Assembly: GCA_021815835.1 (NCBI GenBank) | Contig: JAKAZN010000080.1 | Location: forward strand, 1 to 7,332 | Direction: 5' to 3' | From: Pseudomonadota bacterium | GTDB taxonomy: Bacteria > Pseudomonadota > Alphaproteobacteria > Acetobacterales > Acetobacteraceae | Length of the DNA: 7,332 nt | Shown: one piece after another, positions 1 through 5,052 of the stretch | Layout: each line of letters starts with the position of its first letter | Position numbering within the stretch: position 1 is the stretch's first letter | The notes under the pieces: model-generated | The model's database searches: none | Told to the model about the DNA's origin: nothing | What the model saw: the letters and a program-made list of their open reading frames with translations, nothing else | Made by a program: the position numbers and the translations under genes

Positions 1-19
1 CGCCTCTCCCGGCGTGGAT

Positions 20-94
20 GGCGGCGTAGCTCAGCGGTAGAGCAGGGGAATCATAATCCCTTGGTCGGTGGTTCAAATCCGCCCGCCGCTACCA
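20..94 (+). tRNA. tRNA with CAT anticodon, probably elongator tRNA-Met; integration target
   Basis: A full cloverleaf can be drawn. The acceptor stem pairs 20-26 with 84-90 (the first pair is G-U), the D stem is 29-32/40-43, and the anticodon stem is 45-49/57-61. The loop is ATCATAA with anticodon CAT at 52-54. The T stem is 67-71/79-83 around TTCAAAT. A discriminator A (91) and an encoded CCA (92-94) follow. A CAT anticodon could be elongator Met, initiator Met or the lysidine-modified Ile2. The acceptor and anticodon arms look most like alphaproteobacterial elongator Met, but this is by memory of the family. The gene is whole because the inserted element supplies the 3' part from base 46 onward. 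Confidence 0.93.
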
Positions 95-97
95 TCC
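46..97 (+). repeat. Left attachment site (attL), inside the tRNA gene
   Basis: This 52-bp stretch is identical to 7206-7257. Identity begins one base inside the anticodon stem (bases 45 and 7205 differ) and ends just past the encoded CCA (bases 98 and 7258 differ). It includes the short dyad GGGA-ATCATAA-TCCC of the anticodon arm, a common strand-exchange site for tyrosine integrases. The exact crossover cannot be read from the sequence. Confidence 0.92.
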
Positions 98-139
98 TTT
101 CAATGGTTTAGCCGGACCCCGCCGAAGCCAGCCGCCGTC

Positions 140-160
140 GTGTCAACGCCATGTCAACAC
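140..160 (+). repeat. Candidate integrase arm-type site, left end
   Basis: The 21-bp sequence contains two half-sites, TGTCAAC at 141-147 and at 152-158, spaced 11 bp start to start. It matches 7081-7101 at 20 of 21 positions, in the same orientation. GGCGGCGAAT follows at 163-172 and also recurs near the right copy (7118-7127). The site is also framed by an imperfect inverted repeat (131-138 with 161-168, continued by 140-143 with 157-160). Paired repeats just inside both att sites are typical of arm-type sites bound by the integrase N-terminal domain. That role is inferred. Confidence 0.6.
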
Positions 161-202
161 GCGGCGGCGAATTGGCCTGCGCGAAGCCGTCGGCGGCGCA
201 AG

Positions 203-595
203 CTACCGGACCGGCGGCGTGTAGTTTTTCCAGGGCCCCGGCGTGGGCGCTGTTTTCGGGACCGCAGGCGCGGCCGTCGGCGCCGGCCGCGAGATCACCA
301 CGAACGGCTTGTTGGGATCGAATGTGGGCCCCGGTGCCTCTGGGGCCGGCATCGGCATACACTGCGCCCCGGTAAAGGGGTTCGGCGGCTCTCCTCCCAG
401 TCCGACCATGCACGCCTCAAGCTGTCCGGTCCCGGTATTCAGGCGCCATGCCTCCGCAGTGGTGCGAGACATTTCCAGCCGCCACGGGCACTTGGGGCTG
501 CTTGGTGGTATCCTGGCCGCGCCGACTGAAACGACGGCGGCCACCCCGATCAGCACCCCTACCGCGATCGACCTCCCGTCGAGGTTCCGCATCAT
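203..595 (-). CDS. Small exported or membrane-anchored protein, unknown function
   Basis: This 130-aa protein is not recognised as a named family. It begins with a short basic N-terminus followed by a hydrophobic segment at about residues 9-27 (SIAVGVLIGVAAVVSVGAA), so it is probably a signal peptide with a possible cut after GAA or an N-terminal anchor. The mature part has three cysteines (35, 62, 79) and the segment AWRLNTGTGQLEAC, which resembles a 'W/YRLDTrTG...C' motif in small periplasmic or phage-borne proteins. The tail from about residue 80 is rich in Pro and Ala. Two ATG codons lie in tandem at 595 and 592, preceded by GGAGGG. It is the last gene of the element, separated from the nuclease gene by a probable terminator and 170 bp, so it may have its own promoter. 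None was identified with confidence. Confidence 0.72.
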   Translation of the reverse strand: MMRNLDGRSIAVGVLIGVAAVVSVGAARIPPSSPKCPWRLEMSRTTAEAWRLNTGTGQLEACMVGLGGEPPNPFTGAQCMPMPAPEAPGPTFDPNKPFVVISRPAPTAAPAVPKTAPTPGPWKNYTPPVR

Positions 596-759
596 GCCCT
601 CCGATCCTGTGCGCCGATCGCCGGATAGGGCCCCGCAGCGCGAGAAAGCGCAACGTGCCGCCGTCGCACCCCTCCCTGCGGGCCATCCCGGTCGGTCACC
701 ATGGCAGCGTCGGGACGGGCGTGAGTGAAATTGGACCCGTCTCCTCTTGTGCCCCCCAG

Positions 760-782
760 AAAAAATCAGGCGGCCCGCCGCC
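760..782 (-). terminator. Probable rho-independent terminator overlapping the nuclease stop codon
   Basis: On the minus strand GGCGG (782-778), a 4-base loop (777-774) and CCGCC (773-769) form a 5-bp all-GC stem. TGA and then six T residues (765-760) follow. The TGA is the stop codon of the VRR-NUC gene. The stem is short and three bases separate it from the T run, so strength is uncertain. Confidence 0.5.
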
Positions 783-1347
783 GCTGCGGCTTCCGCGCCC
801 CGGCATCCCCACCGCGTAGCCCGTCCGGGCCGGCGAACAGCACCCGGTATTGAGCGATCCCGCGCGGCTCGGCGGGCGCGCGCCGGCGCACCACCGCCCG
901 GCACTCGCGGGTGGGTTCCTCCCAAGGCTCCAGATTCGGCGGCTCCCATGTCGCCGCAGCGGGCAGGCCGAACGCCACGGCGCCGGGTGGGGCGGGGATG
1001 GTGCGGAACGCCACGCCCGCCCGCCGCAGCGCCTCCATCCCGGCGCGGGGCGAGCGGGCAAGCCACCAGTCGGCGCCGGCGGCCAGCAGCCGCTCCCGCG
1101 CGGCCTCTTGGCTTTCGGAGGGACGGCCCTTCCTGGTCTTGATCTCGATCCCGATCAGCTTGCCGCGGTGGCACACCAGCACGTCCGGCGTCCCCGCCTT
1201 CACCCCGCGGCGTCGGCGCAGCATCCCGACAAAGGCTGAGGGGCAGACCGTATCAACCGCCGTCCACCAGGTCGTGGCCGGGTCAAGCCAGCGGTCAAGC
1301 AGCGCGGCGAGTTGTTCCTGGATACGCCATTCCTCGCCGCGGGCCAC
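766..1347 (-). CDS. VRR-NUC domain (PD-(D/E)XK-type) nuclease
   Basis: The 193-aa protein carries the VRR-NUC core at about residues 48-115. It has GTPD with Asp55, then IGIEIKTRKG with Glu68 and Lys70, then a conserved-looking Ser-x-x-Gln with Gln80. These match the D...ExK...Q active-site pattern of the family, which includes phage-encoded replication or repair nucleases and eukaryotic FAN1. The C-terminal ~75 residues are rich in Pro and Arg and not recognised. The frame stays open upstream to 1434. I chose the GTG at 1347 because GGCGAGGG lies just upstream and it starts one base after the stop codon of the preceding gene. The role is probably in processing DNA structures during element replication or recombination; specificity cannot be read from the sequence. 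Confidence 0.85.
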   Translation of the reverse strand: MARGEEWRIQEQLAALLDRWLDPATTWWTAVDTVCPSAFVGMLRRRRGVKAGTPDVLVCHRGKLIGIEIKTRKGRPSESQEAARERLLAAGADWWLARSPRAGMEALRRAGVAFRTIPAPPGAVAFGLPAAATWEPPNLEPWEEPTRECRAVVRRRAPAEPRGIAQYRVLFAGPDGLRGGDAGARKPQRRRAA

Positions 1348-1348
1348 G

Positions 1349-1648
1349 TCATCCCTCGCCGGCCCCGGCCCCCTCGGCCTCGGGCGTTCCCGCCGATCCG
1401 GGGGGCAGCGCGCGCACCAGCCCGGCGGCCTCAAGGATCAGGCCGGCCGCGCGGGATTGGGCGAACACCGATCCGCGCCCGTGGCGGACCACCTCGGCAA
1501 GGTGGCGGATCGCGTCGGGGGAACACTGCCGCGCCAGCGCGCGGGCTTCCTCGAATCCTTCCGGGCCACCCGAGCGCACCACGGCGCCGAGGTCTGCGAT
1601 GGTCTCGCGGGAGGTGTTGGGATCAGCAGGGCGGGGGATTCTGGGCAT
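1349..1648 (-). CDS. Small protein with a phage-type helical motif, unknown function
   Basis: This 99-aa protein starts at an ATG with AAGGAA about 7 bases upstream. Its stop lies one base before the nuclease start, suggesting translational coupling. The middle (about residues 15-75) reads as helices. The segment SPDAIRHLAEVVRHG...AQSRAAGLILEAAG resembles a 'eAi.tL..im.d...s..aR..AA..iLdra' pattern common in small phage proteins, some of them small-terminase-like. This likeness is from memory of the motif and is weak evidence for DNA binding. The C-terminal 20 residues are low-complexity Gly, Ala and Glu. No large terminase is present, so a packaging role is not supported here. Confidence 0.7.
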   Translation of the reverse strand: MPRIPRPADPNTSRETIADLGAVVRSGGPEGFEEARALARQCSPDAIRHLAEVVRHGRGSVFAQSRAAGLILEAAGLVRALPPGSAGTPEAEGAGAGEG

Positions 1649-1684
1649 GGTCCGTTCCTTTCGGGGGGAGATGCCGCGTGTCGG

Positions 1685-1861
1685 CTACGCCGAACACGCG
1701 CCATCGTCGGTTTGGATTTCGGCGATCAGCAGTCCCGGCGGTGGGGGGATGCAGCATCCGCAGCGCCAGCCGTGCTCTGCCGCGCGGGACATCGTGCATG
1801 GTTGCTCACGTTCTCGCCCGGCGAGATGCTTCGCACGCGAGTCGTTTAGGGCGTTGGCCAT
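1685..1861 (-). CDS. 58-aa cysteine-motif protein
   Basis: This short frame begins with ATG inside the end of the repeat-protein gene, with a 16-base overlap, and ends with TAG at 1685. Residues 31-39 read GWRCGCCIP, with Cys34, Cys36 and Cys37, and Cys22 lies upstream. The tail of the 120-aa protein at 2818-3180 has the matching GWRCACCIP and a similar ending (…EAIET versus …AEIQT). The DNA agrees as well: 1745-1772 and 2857-2884 match at 26 of 28 bases. The conserved protein motif in two places on the element is the main reason to accept this gene. The cysteines could bind zinc, but the set is smaller than in the longer protein. There is no strong ribosome binding site, so it may be translated by coupling. 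Function is unknown. Confidence 0.62.
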   Translation of the reverse strand: MANALNDSRAKHLAGREREQPCTMSRAAEHGWRCGCCIPPPPGLLIAEIQTDDGACSA

Positions 1862-2709
1862 CTACCGATTACTGTGCCCGTCTTGTCGAAGGCCGTGATT
1901 GATGATTCTGGGGTCCGTGCGCCGCCGCCCTGTTTCGGGTAGGTTAGGAATGTGCTTCCGACTTCGAGCCTTGCCTTGCCCGCAGAGTCATAGAGCCGAA
2001 GCGCCGGCTGGTCGCCCCGCCCCACCACGAGCGCGGCTCGGAGCTTACCGGCTGCATCGGAGAAGAAGAGACGCGGCCCGCCAACCGGCATAACAAGGTC
2101 CGCCCTGCCCTTACCGGCGGCATTCTCCAGTGCGAGACTCGGTTGCCCATCGTTCCCGACGCTCAAGTCCACAAGGGGCTTGCCGGCGGCATCCGCCAGG
2201 ATGAGAGCCGCCCCGCCCTTACCGGCGGCACCCCACAGGGCGAGACTCGGTTGCCCATCGTTCCCGACGCTCAAGTCCACAAGGGGCTTGCCGGCAGCAT
2301 CCGCCAGGATGACGCTCGGTTGCCCGTCGTTCCCGACGCTCAAGTCCATACGGGGCTTCCCGGCCGCATCCGACAGGGCGAGACTCGGTTGCCCATTCGG
2401 CTGAAGGTCCAACATCGCACGGGGCTTGCCGGCGGCATCCATGAAGAGGAGGCGCGGCCGGCCACCCGGCAAAAGGTCCAACACCGCACGGGGCTTGCCG
2501 TTCTGATCCGTCACCACGAACGCATGGGCTTTCAGGGTGTCGAAGGTCGCCGAAGCCGGTTGAGTGATCGCCGGCCGGACATCAAAGAACAGCGCCCCAA
2601 CAACCGCCAGCCCAACTGCCACCAAGCAGATGCGGAGTCGGCGGTTCTGGCGTTCCAGTCTCCCGAGCCGGGTGGTGACATCACCGGGTCCAGCAGGCGT
2701 GCCGCTCAT
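1846..2709 (-). CDS. Membrane-anchored protein with 23-residue tandem repeats
   Basis: The 287-aa protein has a short cytoplasmic start with a basic heptad-like stretch (LGRLERQNRRLR, residues 15-26). A single membrane segment follows at about 27-42, so the rest probably lies in the periplasm. Residues 68-251 consist of repeats with the pattern D-A-A-G-K-P-R-x-x-L-D-L-x-x-x-x-G-Q-P-S-L-x-L-x. Units start near 68, 91, 114, 137, 173, 196 and 218, with a final partial unit at 241 and a half unit at 160. Alternating hydrophobic positions and the glycine turns suggest stacked beta strands. The start ATG has GGAGG 8 bases upstream. Similar repeat proteins exist in bacteria but I know no established function. 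A structural, adhesive or surface-interaction role is only a guess. Confidence 0.88.
   Translation of the reverse strand: MSGTPAGPGDVTTRLGRLERQNRRLRICLVAVGLAVVGALFFDVRPAITQPASATFDTLKAHAFVVTDQNGKPRAVLDLLPGGRPRLLFMDAAGKPRAMLDLQPNGQPSLALSDAAGKPRMDLSVGNDGQPSVILADAAGKPLVDLSVGNDGQPSLALWGAAGKGGAALILADAAGKPLVDLSVGNDGQPSLALENAAGKGRADLVMPVGGPRLFFSDAAGKLRAALVVGRGDQPALRLYDSAGKARLEVGSTFLTYPKQGGGARTPESSITAFDKTGTVIGRWPTP
2132..2312. repeat. Near-identical direct repeat inside the repeat-protein gene
   Basis: Bases 2132-2204 recur at 2240-2312 (offset 108 bp) with one mismatch in 73 bases. The match extends in part to the left (2108-2122 with 2216-2230). The 108-bp unit encodes 36 residues, that is one 23-residue repeat plus a 13-residue half repeat. 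A less similar copy follows at the 69-bp spacing. The closeness at DNA level points to a recent in-frame duplication. Confidence 0.88.
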
Positions 2710-2746
2710 GGCCTATCCTCCGCATTGTTGCCATTACCATCGTAAC

Positions 2747-2775
2747 GTTATGCGCTCCGGCCCCGTGGCCCACAA
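2747..2775 (-). promoter_or_regulatory. Possible sigma-70-type promoter for the membrane-repeat operon
   Basis: On the minus strand TTGTGG (2775-2770), a 17-base spacer and CATAAC (2752-2747) precede the repeat-protein gene in the 108-bp gap. The palindrome TAACGTTA (2743-2750) overlaps the -10 box and could be an operator. The match to consensus is modest. The gap itself, the largest inside the element's left half, supports a new transcription start here. Confidence 0.35.
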
Positions 2776-2817
2776 CTACAACGGCGCCCGCGCGGTCATG
2801 TTCGGGCAGTTGGCAAG

Positions 2818-3180
2818 TCACGTTTCGATCGCCTCCCCCACCAGCCGGCTCGGGGTGGGGATGCAGCACGCGCAGCGCCAGCCGCGGTGGGGCAGCTCGG
2901 CCTCGCACCACCACCAGCGGCCCCAGCATGTCGCGCATCGCTCGCCCGGCCGGGGGCGCGCATCGGGATCATGCCAGGCGGGGGCGCGAAGGCGTCCAGG
3001 CGCGGGCGGCAGGGCCGGCAGAAGTCCGCGGGTGGTGAACAGATCGGACAAGCCGGACAAGTCCGGACAAGTCCGCCGCTGTCCGCCCGACAGTGCCCGA
3101 ACGGACACGGACAACCCCCTATAGGGTTGTCCGTTGTCCGGCTGTCCGATCCGGCGGGATTGTCCGGGGCGGAAGGTCAT
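2818..3180 (-). CDS. 120-aa protein with cysteine-rich, zinc-finger-like tail
   Basis: The ATG overlaps the TGA of the upstream ATPase gene as ATGA, a classic coupling arrangement. The C-terminal part (residues 80-120) has Cys82-x2-Cys85, Cys92, and Cys103-x-Cys105-Cys106, with a Trp-rich patch between and the ending GWRCACCIPTP. This suggests a small zinc-binding domain, perhaps for nucleic acid or partner binding. The first ~50 residues are encoded by DNA packed with CGGACAA repeats. They look low in complexity and may be constrained by DNA function rather than protein function, so a later start is possible. The tail is shared with the 58-aa protein at 1685-1861. Position directly after the RepA-like gene suggests a replication accessory role, which is inference. 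Confidence 0.65.
   Translation of the reverse strand: MTFRPGQSRRIGQPDNGQPYRGLSVSVRALSGGQRRTCPDLSGLSDLFTTRGLLPALPPAPGRLRAPAWHDPDARPRPGERCATCWGRWWWCEAELPHRGWRCACCIPTPSRLVGEAIET
3045..3166. repeat. Symmetric array of CGGACAA words; candidate origin or operator
   Basis: Exact CGGACAA occurs on the plus strand at 3045, 3054, 3064 and 3108. Its complement TTGTCCG occurs at 3127, 3134 and 3160. Six-base versions add CGGACA at 3102 and TGTCCG at 3080 and 3143. The seven exact copies point towards a centre, where 3107-3117 and 3124-3134 form a perfect 11-bp inverted repeat around CCTATA. Direct repeats at 9-10 bp spacing beside a RepA-like gene recall iterons of a replication origin. A regulator-binding array is the alternative. 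Confidence 0.6.
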
Positions 3181-4307
3181 GGGGGCGCTTCCCGCTCGGG
3201 ATGAGTGACCCATACGACGCCCTCCCGCGTTGCCGCCGCGCCGGCTGCCAGCAGCGCTTTGAAGGCGCGATTGAACGCGCGGCGCCGCGAGGCGGGATCA
3301 TCGGCGGTGGACGGCACCCGCCGCGTGTCGCACTCGCCCCACCATCTTCTTTCCGGCACGCCCCGCAGCCCGGCCGGAAACGCCGCGCCAGAGGGCAGCG
3401 GCTGCCCCTCGGTGACGATCAGGTCGTGTAGCACCCGCAGCGCCCCGGCCGCGGCGGGTGACATGCAGGGGCGCCCGACACCGGCCTCAGCGGGATCGAC
3501 AACGCAGCTTGTGACCGGCTCCCGGGCCAGATCGTGCCCGAGTTCCACGACGCGAAGGCGGAACCCGATCCGATCGCCGGATGCGAGGTCGCGCTGTTTG
3601 GTCACGGTCGCGGCCCGATCTTCGCCCGTCGCGGAAACCTCGATCTCGGTATCGACAGCAGCGCGAAGCAGACTGTGCCCGCGCGCCCCGCGCGTCGTAT
3701 CTTTGCCGCTGTGGTGGATCATCAGCACCGCCGCGCCGGTTTCGTCGCGGATGCGGTCGATCGTGGCTACGAGCGCGCCCATCGCAACCGGGTCGTTTTC
3801 GTCGCCACCGGCCAGCGCGCGACTCACGGTGTCGATCACCACCAGCCGCACGTCGGCTTCCAGCGCCGGGCCGGCGGCGAGAATCGCGGCGATCAGCGCG
3901 TCGCCGCCCTCGGGTTCGATCAGCCGCACCGGCGCCGTCACCGCGGCGAAGGGTAGCGCGCCAGGATCAATGGTGGGGTGGTCGTGCAACCAGGCCGCGA
4001 CGCGGTTGCGAAACCCCGCGCCCCCCTCAAGCGCGACATAGACCACGCCACTGGCTTCCGTCGCGCGGTCGTGCCACGGCAGGCCAGCCGCGACGTGAAG
4101 GGCGAGGTCGGTGGCGAGGTGCGTTTTTCCACACCCGCTCGGGCCGAACAGCAGTGCTGCGCTGCCGGCCAGCAGCAGCCCACGCACTAAATGGCGGGCG
4201 TCCAACACGGGGCGGATGTCGCGGGCCAGCAGCAGCGGCAGCGTGGGGGCGTCGGGAGCGGCCCATGCGCGGGTCCATGCGGCGTGCGGATCGGTTTCAG
4301 CGTCCAT
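3177..4307 (-). CDS. RepA-like AAA ATPase (AAA_25 family)
   Basis: The 376-aa protein has a clear P-loop, GPSGCGKT at residues 55-62. It is followed by GVVYVALEGG (87-96), a Walker B strand VRLVVIDT ending in Asp159, and MIHHSGKD at 196-203, with a further GHSLLRAAVD (210-219). This order fits the AAA_25/RepA-like hexameric helicase or loader group of plasmids, phages and islands. The C-terminal third, from about 285, looks like a helical winged-helix region ending in REGVVWVTHP and may bind DNA. I start it at the ATG at 4307, which overlaps the upstream gene by 11 bases. The frame is open to 4538, but that extension is antisense-like, basic and overlaps the 137-aa gene. The likely job is helicase or helicase-loader activity in element replication. 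Confidence 0.88.
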   Translation of the reverse strand: MDAETDPHAAWTRAWAAPDAPTLPLLLARDIRPVLDARHLVRGLLLAGSAALLFGPSGCGKTHLATDLALHVAAGLPWHDRATEASGVVYVALEGGAGFRNRVAAWLHDHPTIDPGALPFAAVTAPVRLIEPEGGDALIAAILAAGPALEADVRLVVIDTVSRALAGGDENDPVAMGALVATIDRIRDETGAAVLMIHHSGKDTTRGARGHSLLRAAVDTEIEVSATGEDRAATVTKQRDLASGDRIGFRLRVVELGHDLAREPVTSCVVDPAEAGVGRPCMSPAAAGALRVLHDLIVTEGQPLPSGAAFPAGLRGVPERRWWGECDTRRVPSTADDPASRRRAFNRAFKALLAAGAAATREGVVWVTHPEREAPP

Positions 4308-4710
4308 GGCGCGCGCCCCAGGCGGCACGTGCCCGTTCGTCAAGCAGGATCGCGTATAACGTGTCATCCGCCAGGACGCCCCGGTTCGCCCGTGCGGCGG
4401 CTGCTTCGATCGCGGCCTTCCCGACACCGGCGGCAAAGAGCGGGCGGACCGCGCGGCGGATCGCCCTTTCCGCCCGGTCGCGCGCACGGCGGATTTCGGT
4501 TGCGGTGTCGCGGCAATGCCAGACGGCGCGGATGCCATGCCAGTCGGGAACGGGATCGCCGCTCGCGCAGTGCAGCAGCGTCGCGGCCTCGGCGAGCGTC
4601 AGCGCGTCATCCGCGATTTCCTCCGCCAGACGCTCTGCCAGTGCGGCAAGGCCTGGCGGGACAGGCACCAGCGGCGGCGGCCGGATTGGGAACGCTGACG
4701 CGCGCGACAC
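4297..4710 (-). CDS. 137-aa helical protein of unknown function
   Basis: The gene starts with GTG three bases after the alpA stop and ends inside the first codons of the RepA-like gene, so it belongs to the same tight cluster. The protein is Ala-, Arg- and Leu-rich and mostly helical. A Pro-rich start (residues 8-18) is followed by LAALAERLAEEIADDALTLA, a basic stretch around RRARDRAERAIRRAVR, and a helical end with GVLADDTLYAILLDERARAAW. I do not recognise a family. Its place between an AlpA-type regulator and a RepA-like ATPase suggests a replication or regulatory helper. No good Shine-Dalgarno is seen for the GTG, consistent with coupled translation. Confidence 0.7.
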   Translation of the reverse strand: MSRASAFPIRPPPLVPVPPGLAALAERLAEEIADDALTLAEAATLLHCASGDPVPDWHGIRAVWHCRDTATEIRRARDRAERAIRRAVRPLFAAGVGKAAIEAAAARANRGVLADDTLYAILLDERARAAWGARHGR

Positions 4711-4713
4711 GGA

Positions 4714-4923
4714 TCAGGCCCCGCGCGGCCCGGGGTCGGATGTCGAAAGCCGCCGCTGCGCCGCGAGCCAAGCCTCGAGGTCGCGGAGCGGGTATCGGAT
4801 CAACCCCCCCACTCGAACGTAAGGCGGGCCATCGCCGCGAGCGCGGTGCCTTTCGAGCTTCCGAAGCGAGCACCCCCAATTTGCGGCGACCGCACGCGCC
4901 GTAAGCAAAGTGTCGAGTTGCAC
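4714..4923 (-). CDS. AlpA/excisionase-type helix-turn-helix protein
   Basis: A 69-aa protein with a MerR-like HTH_17 fold. LLTARAVAANWGCSLRKLERHRARG (about residues 6-30) is the helix-turn-helix, and GPPYVRVGGLIRYPLRDLEAWLAAQ is the wing and third helix typical of AlpA and excisionase proteins. Such proteins bind DNA to direct excision or to control integrase expression. I prefer the GTG at 4923, because GGAGGT lies 7 bases upstream. An ATG at 4938 or 4995 in the same frame would add a hydrophobic, unconserved start. The gap upstream holds repeated sites that it could bind. It begins the tight gene cluster 4923-2818. Confidence 0.87.
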   Translation of the reverse strand: MQLDTLLTARAVAANWGCSLRKLERHRARGDGPPYVRVGGLIRYPLRDLEAWLAAQRRLSTSDPGPRGA

Positions 4924-4934
4924 CACCAGGACCT

Positions 4935-4952
4935 CCATCACCACAATGATGG
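4935..4952. promoter_or_regulatory. Short inverted repeat just upstream of the alpA-type gene
   Basis: CCATCA (4935-4940) and TGATGG (4947-4952) are perfect inverted arms around six bases, 12-29 bases upstream of the chosen GTG and abutting its ribosome binding site. It could be an operator or a weak mRNA hairpin. With 6-bp arms chance is possible. Confidence 0.3.
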
Positions 4953-4984
4953 CGCAAAGGTGTGGAGCCCGTCGGCAGAAGTCC

Positions 4985-5052
4985 AAATCGAACAACGAAC
5001 GCGCGCGCTTTTCCGTTCGATTTCAGCGGTCGATTTCAGCGTCCGATTTCAG
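4985..5052. promoter_or_regulatory. Repeat cluster before the alpA-type gene: three 13-bp tandem repeats plus inverted copy
   Basis: TCGATTTCAG begins at 5017 and 5030, and CCGATTTCAG begins at 5043, giving three copies at an exact 13-bp period. In addition AAATCGAAC (4985-4993) is the exact complement of GTTCGATTT (5015-5023), 21 bp apart. The cluster spans the last codons and stop of the 223-aa gene and the start of the 99-bp gap before alpA. The layout suggests operator or iteron-like binding sites. Confidence 0.55.

Noticed and set aside
417..686. An 89-codon minus-strand frame before the exported protein
   Set aside because: It overlaps the exported-protein gene over most of its length, is Arg/Gly-rich and has no recognisable feature. 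It remains a weak candidate only because the gap 596-759 is otherwise empty.
203..1174. Long minus-strand frame of 323 codons extending the small exported protein
   Set aside because: The upstream part overlaps the VRR-NUC gene in another frame and is Arg/Pro/Gly-rich shadow sequence. The tandem ATG at 595 has a ribosome binding site and is followed by a sensible signal segment.
2132..2450. CRISPR-like spaced repeats
   Set aside because: The repeats are in frame, have a 69- or 108-bp period matching 23- or 36-residue units, and encode a regular repeat protein. There are no unique spacers and no cas genes.
4308..4538. N-terminal extension of the RepA-like ATPase
   Set aside because: The extra 77 residues are basic and unlike the family, and lie across the 137-aa gene. 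The ATG at 4307 gives a normal start and a short overlap.
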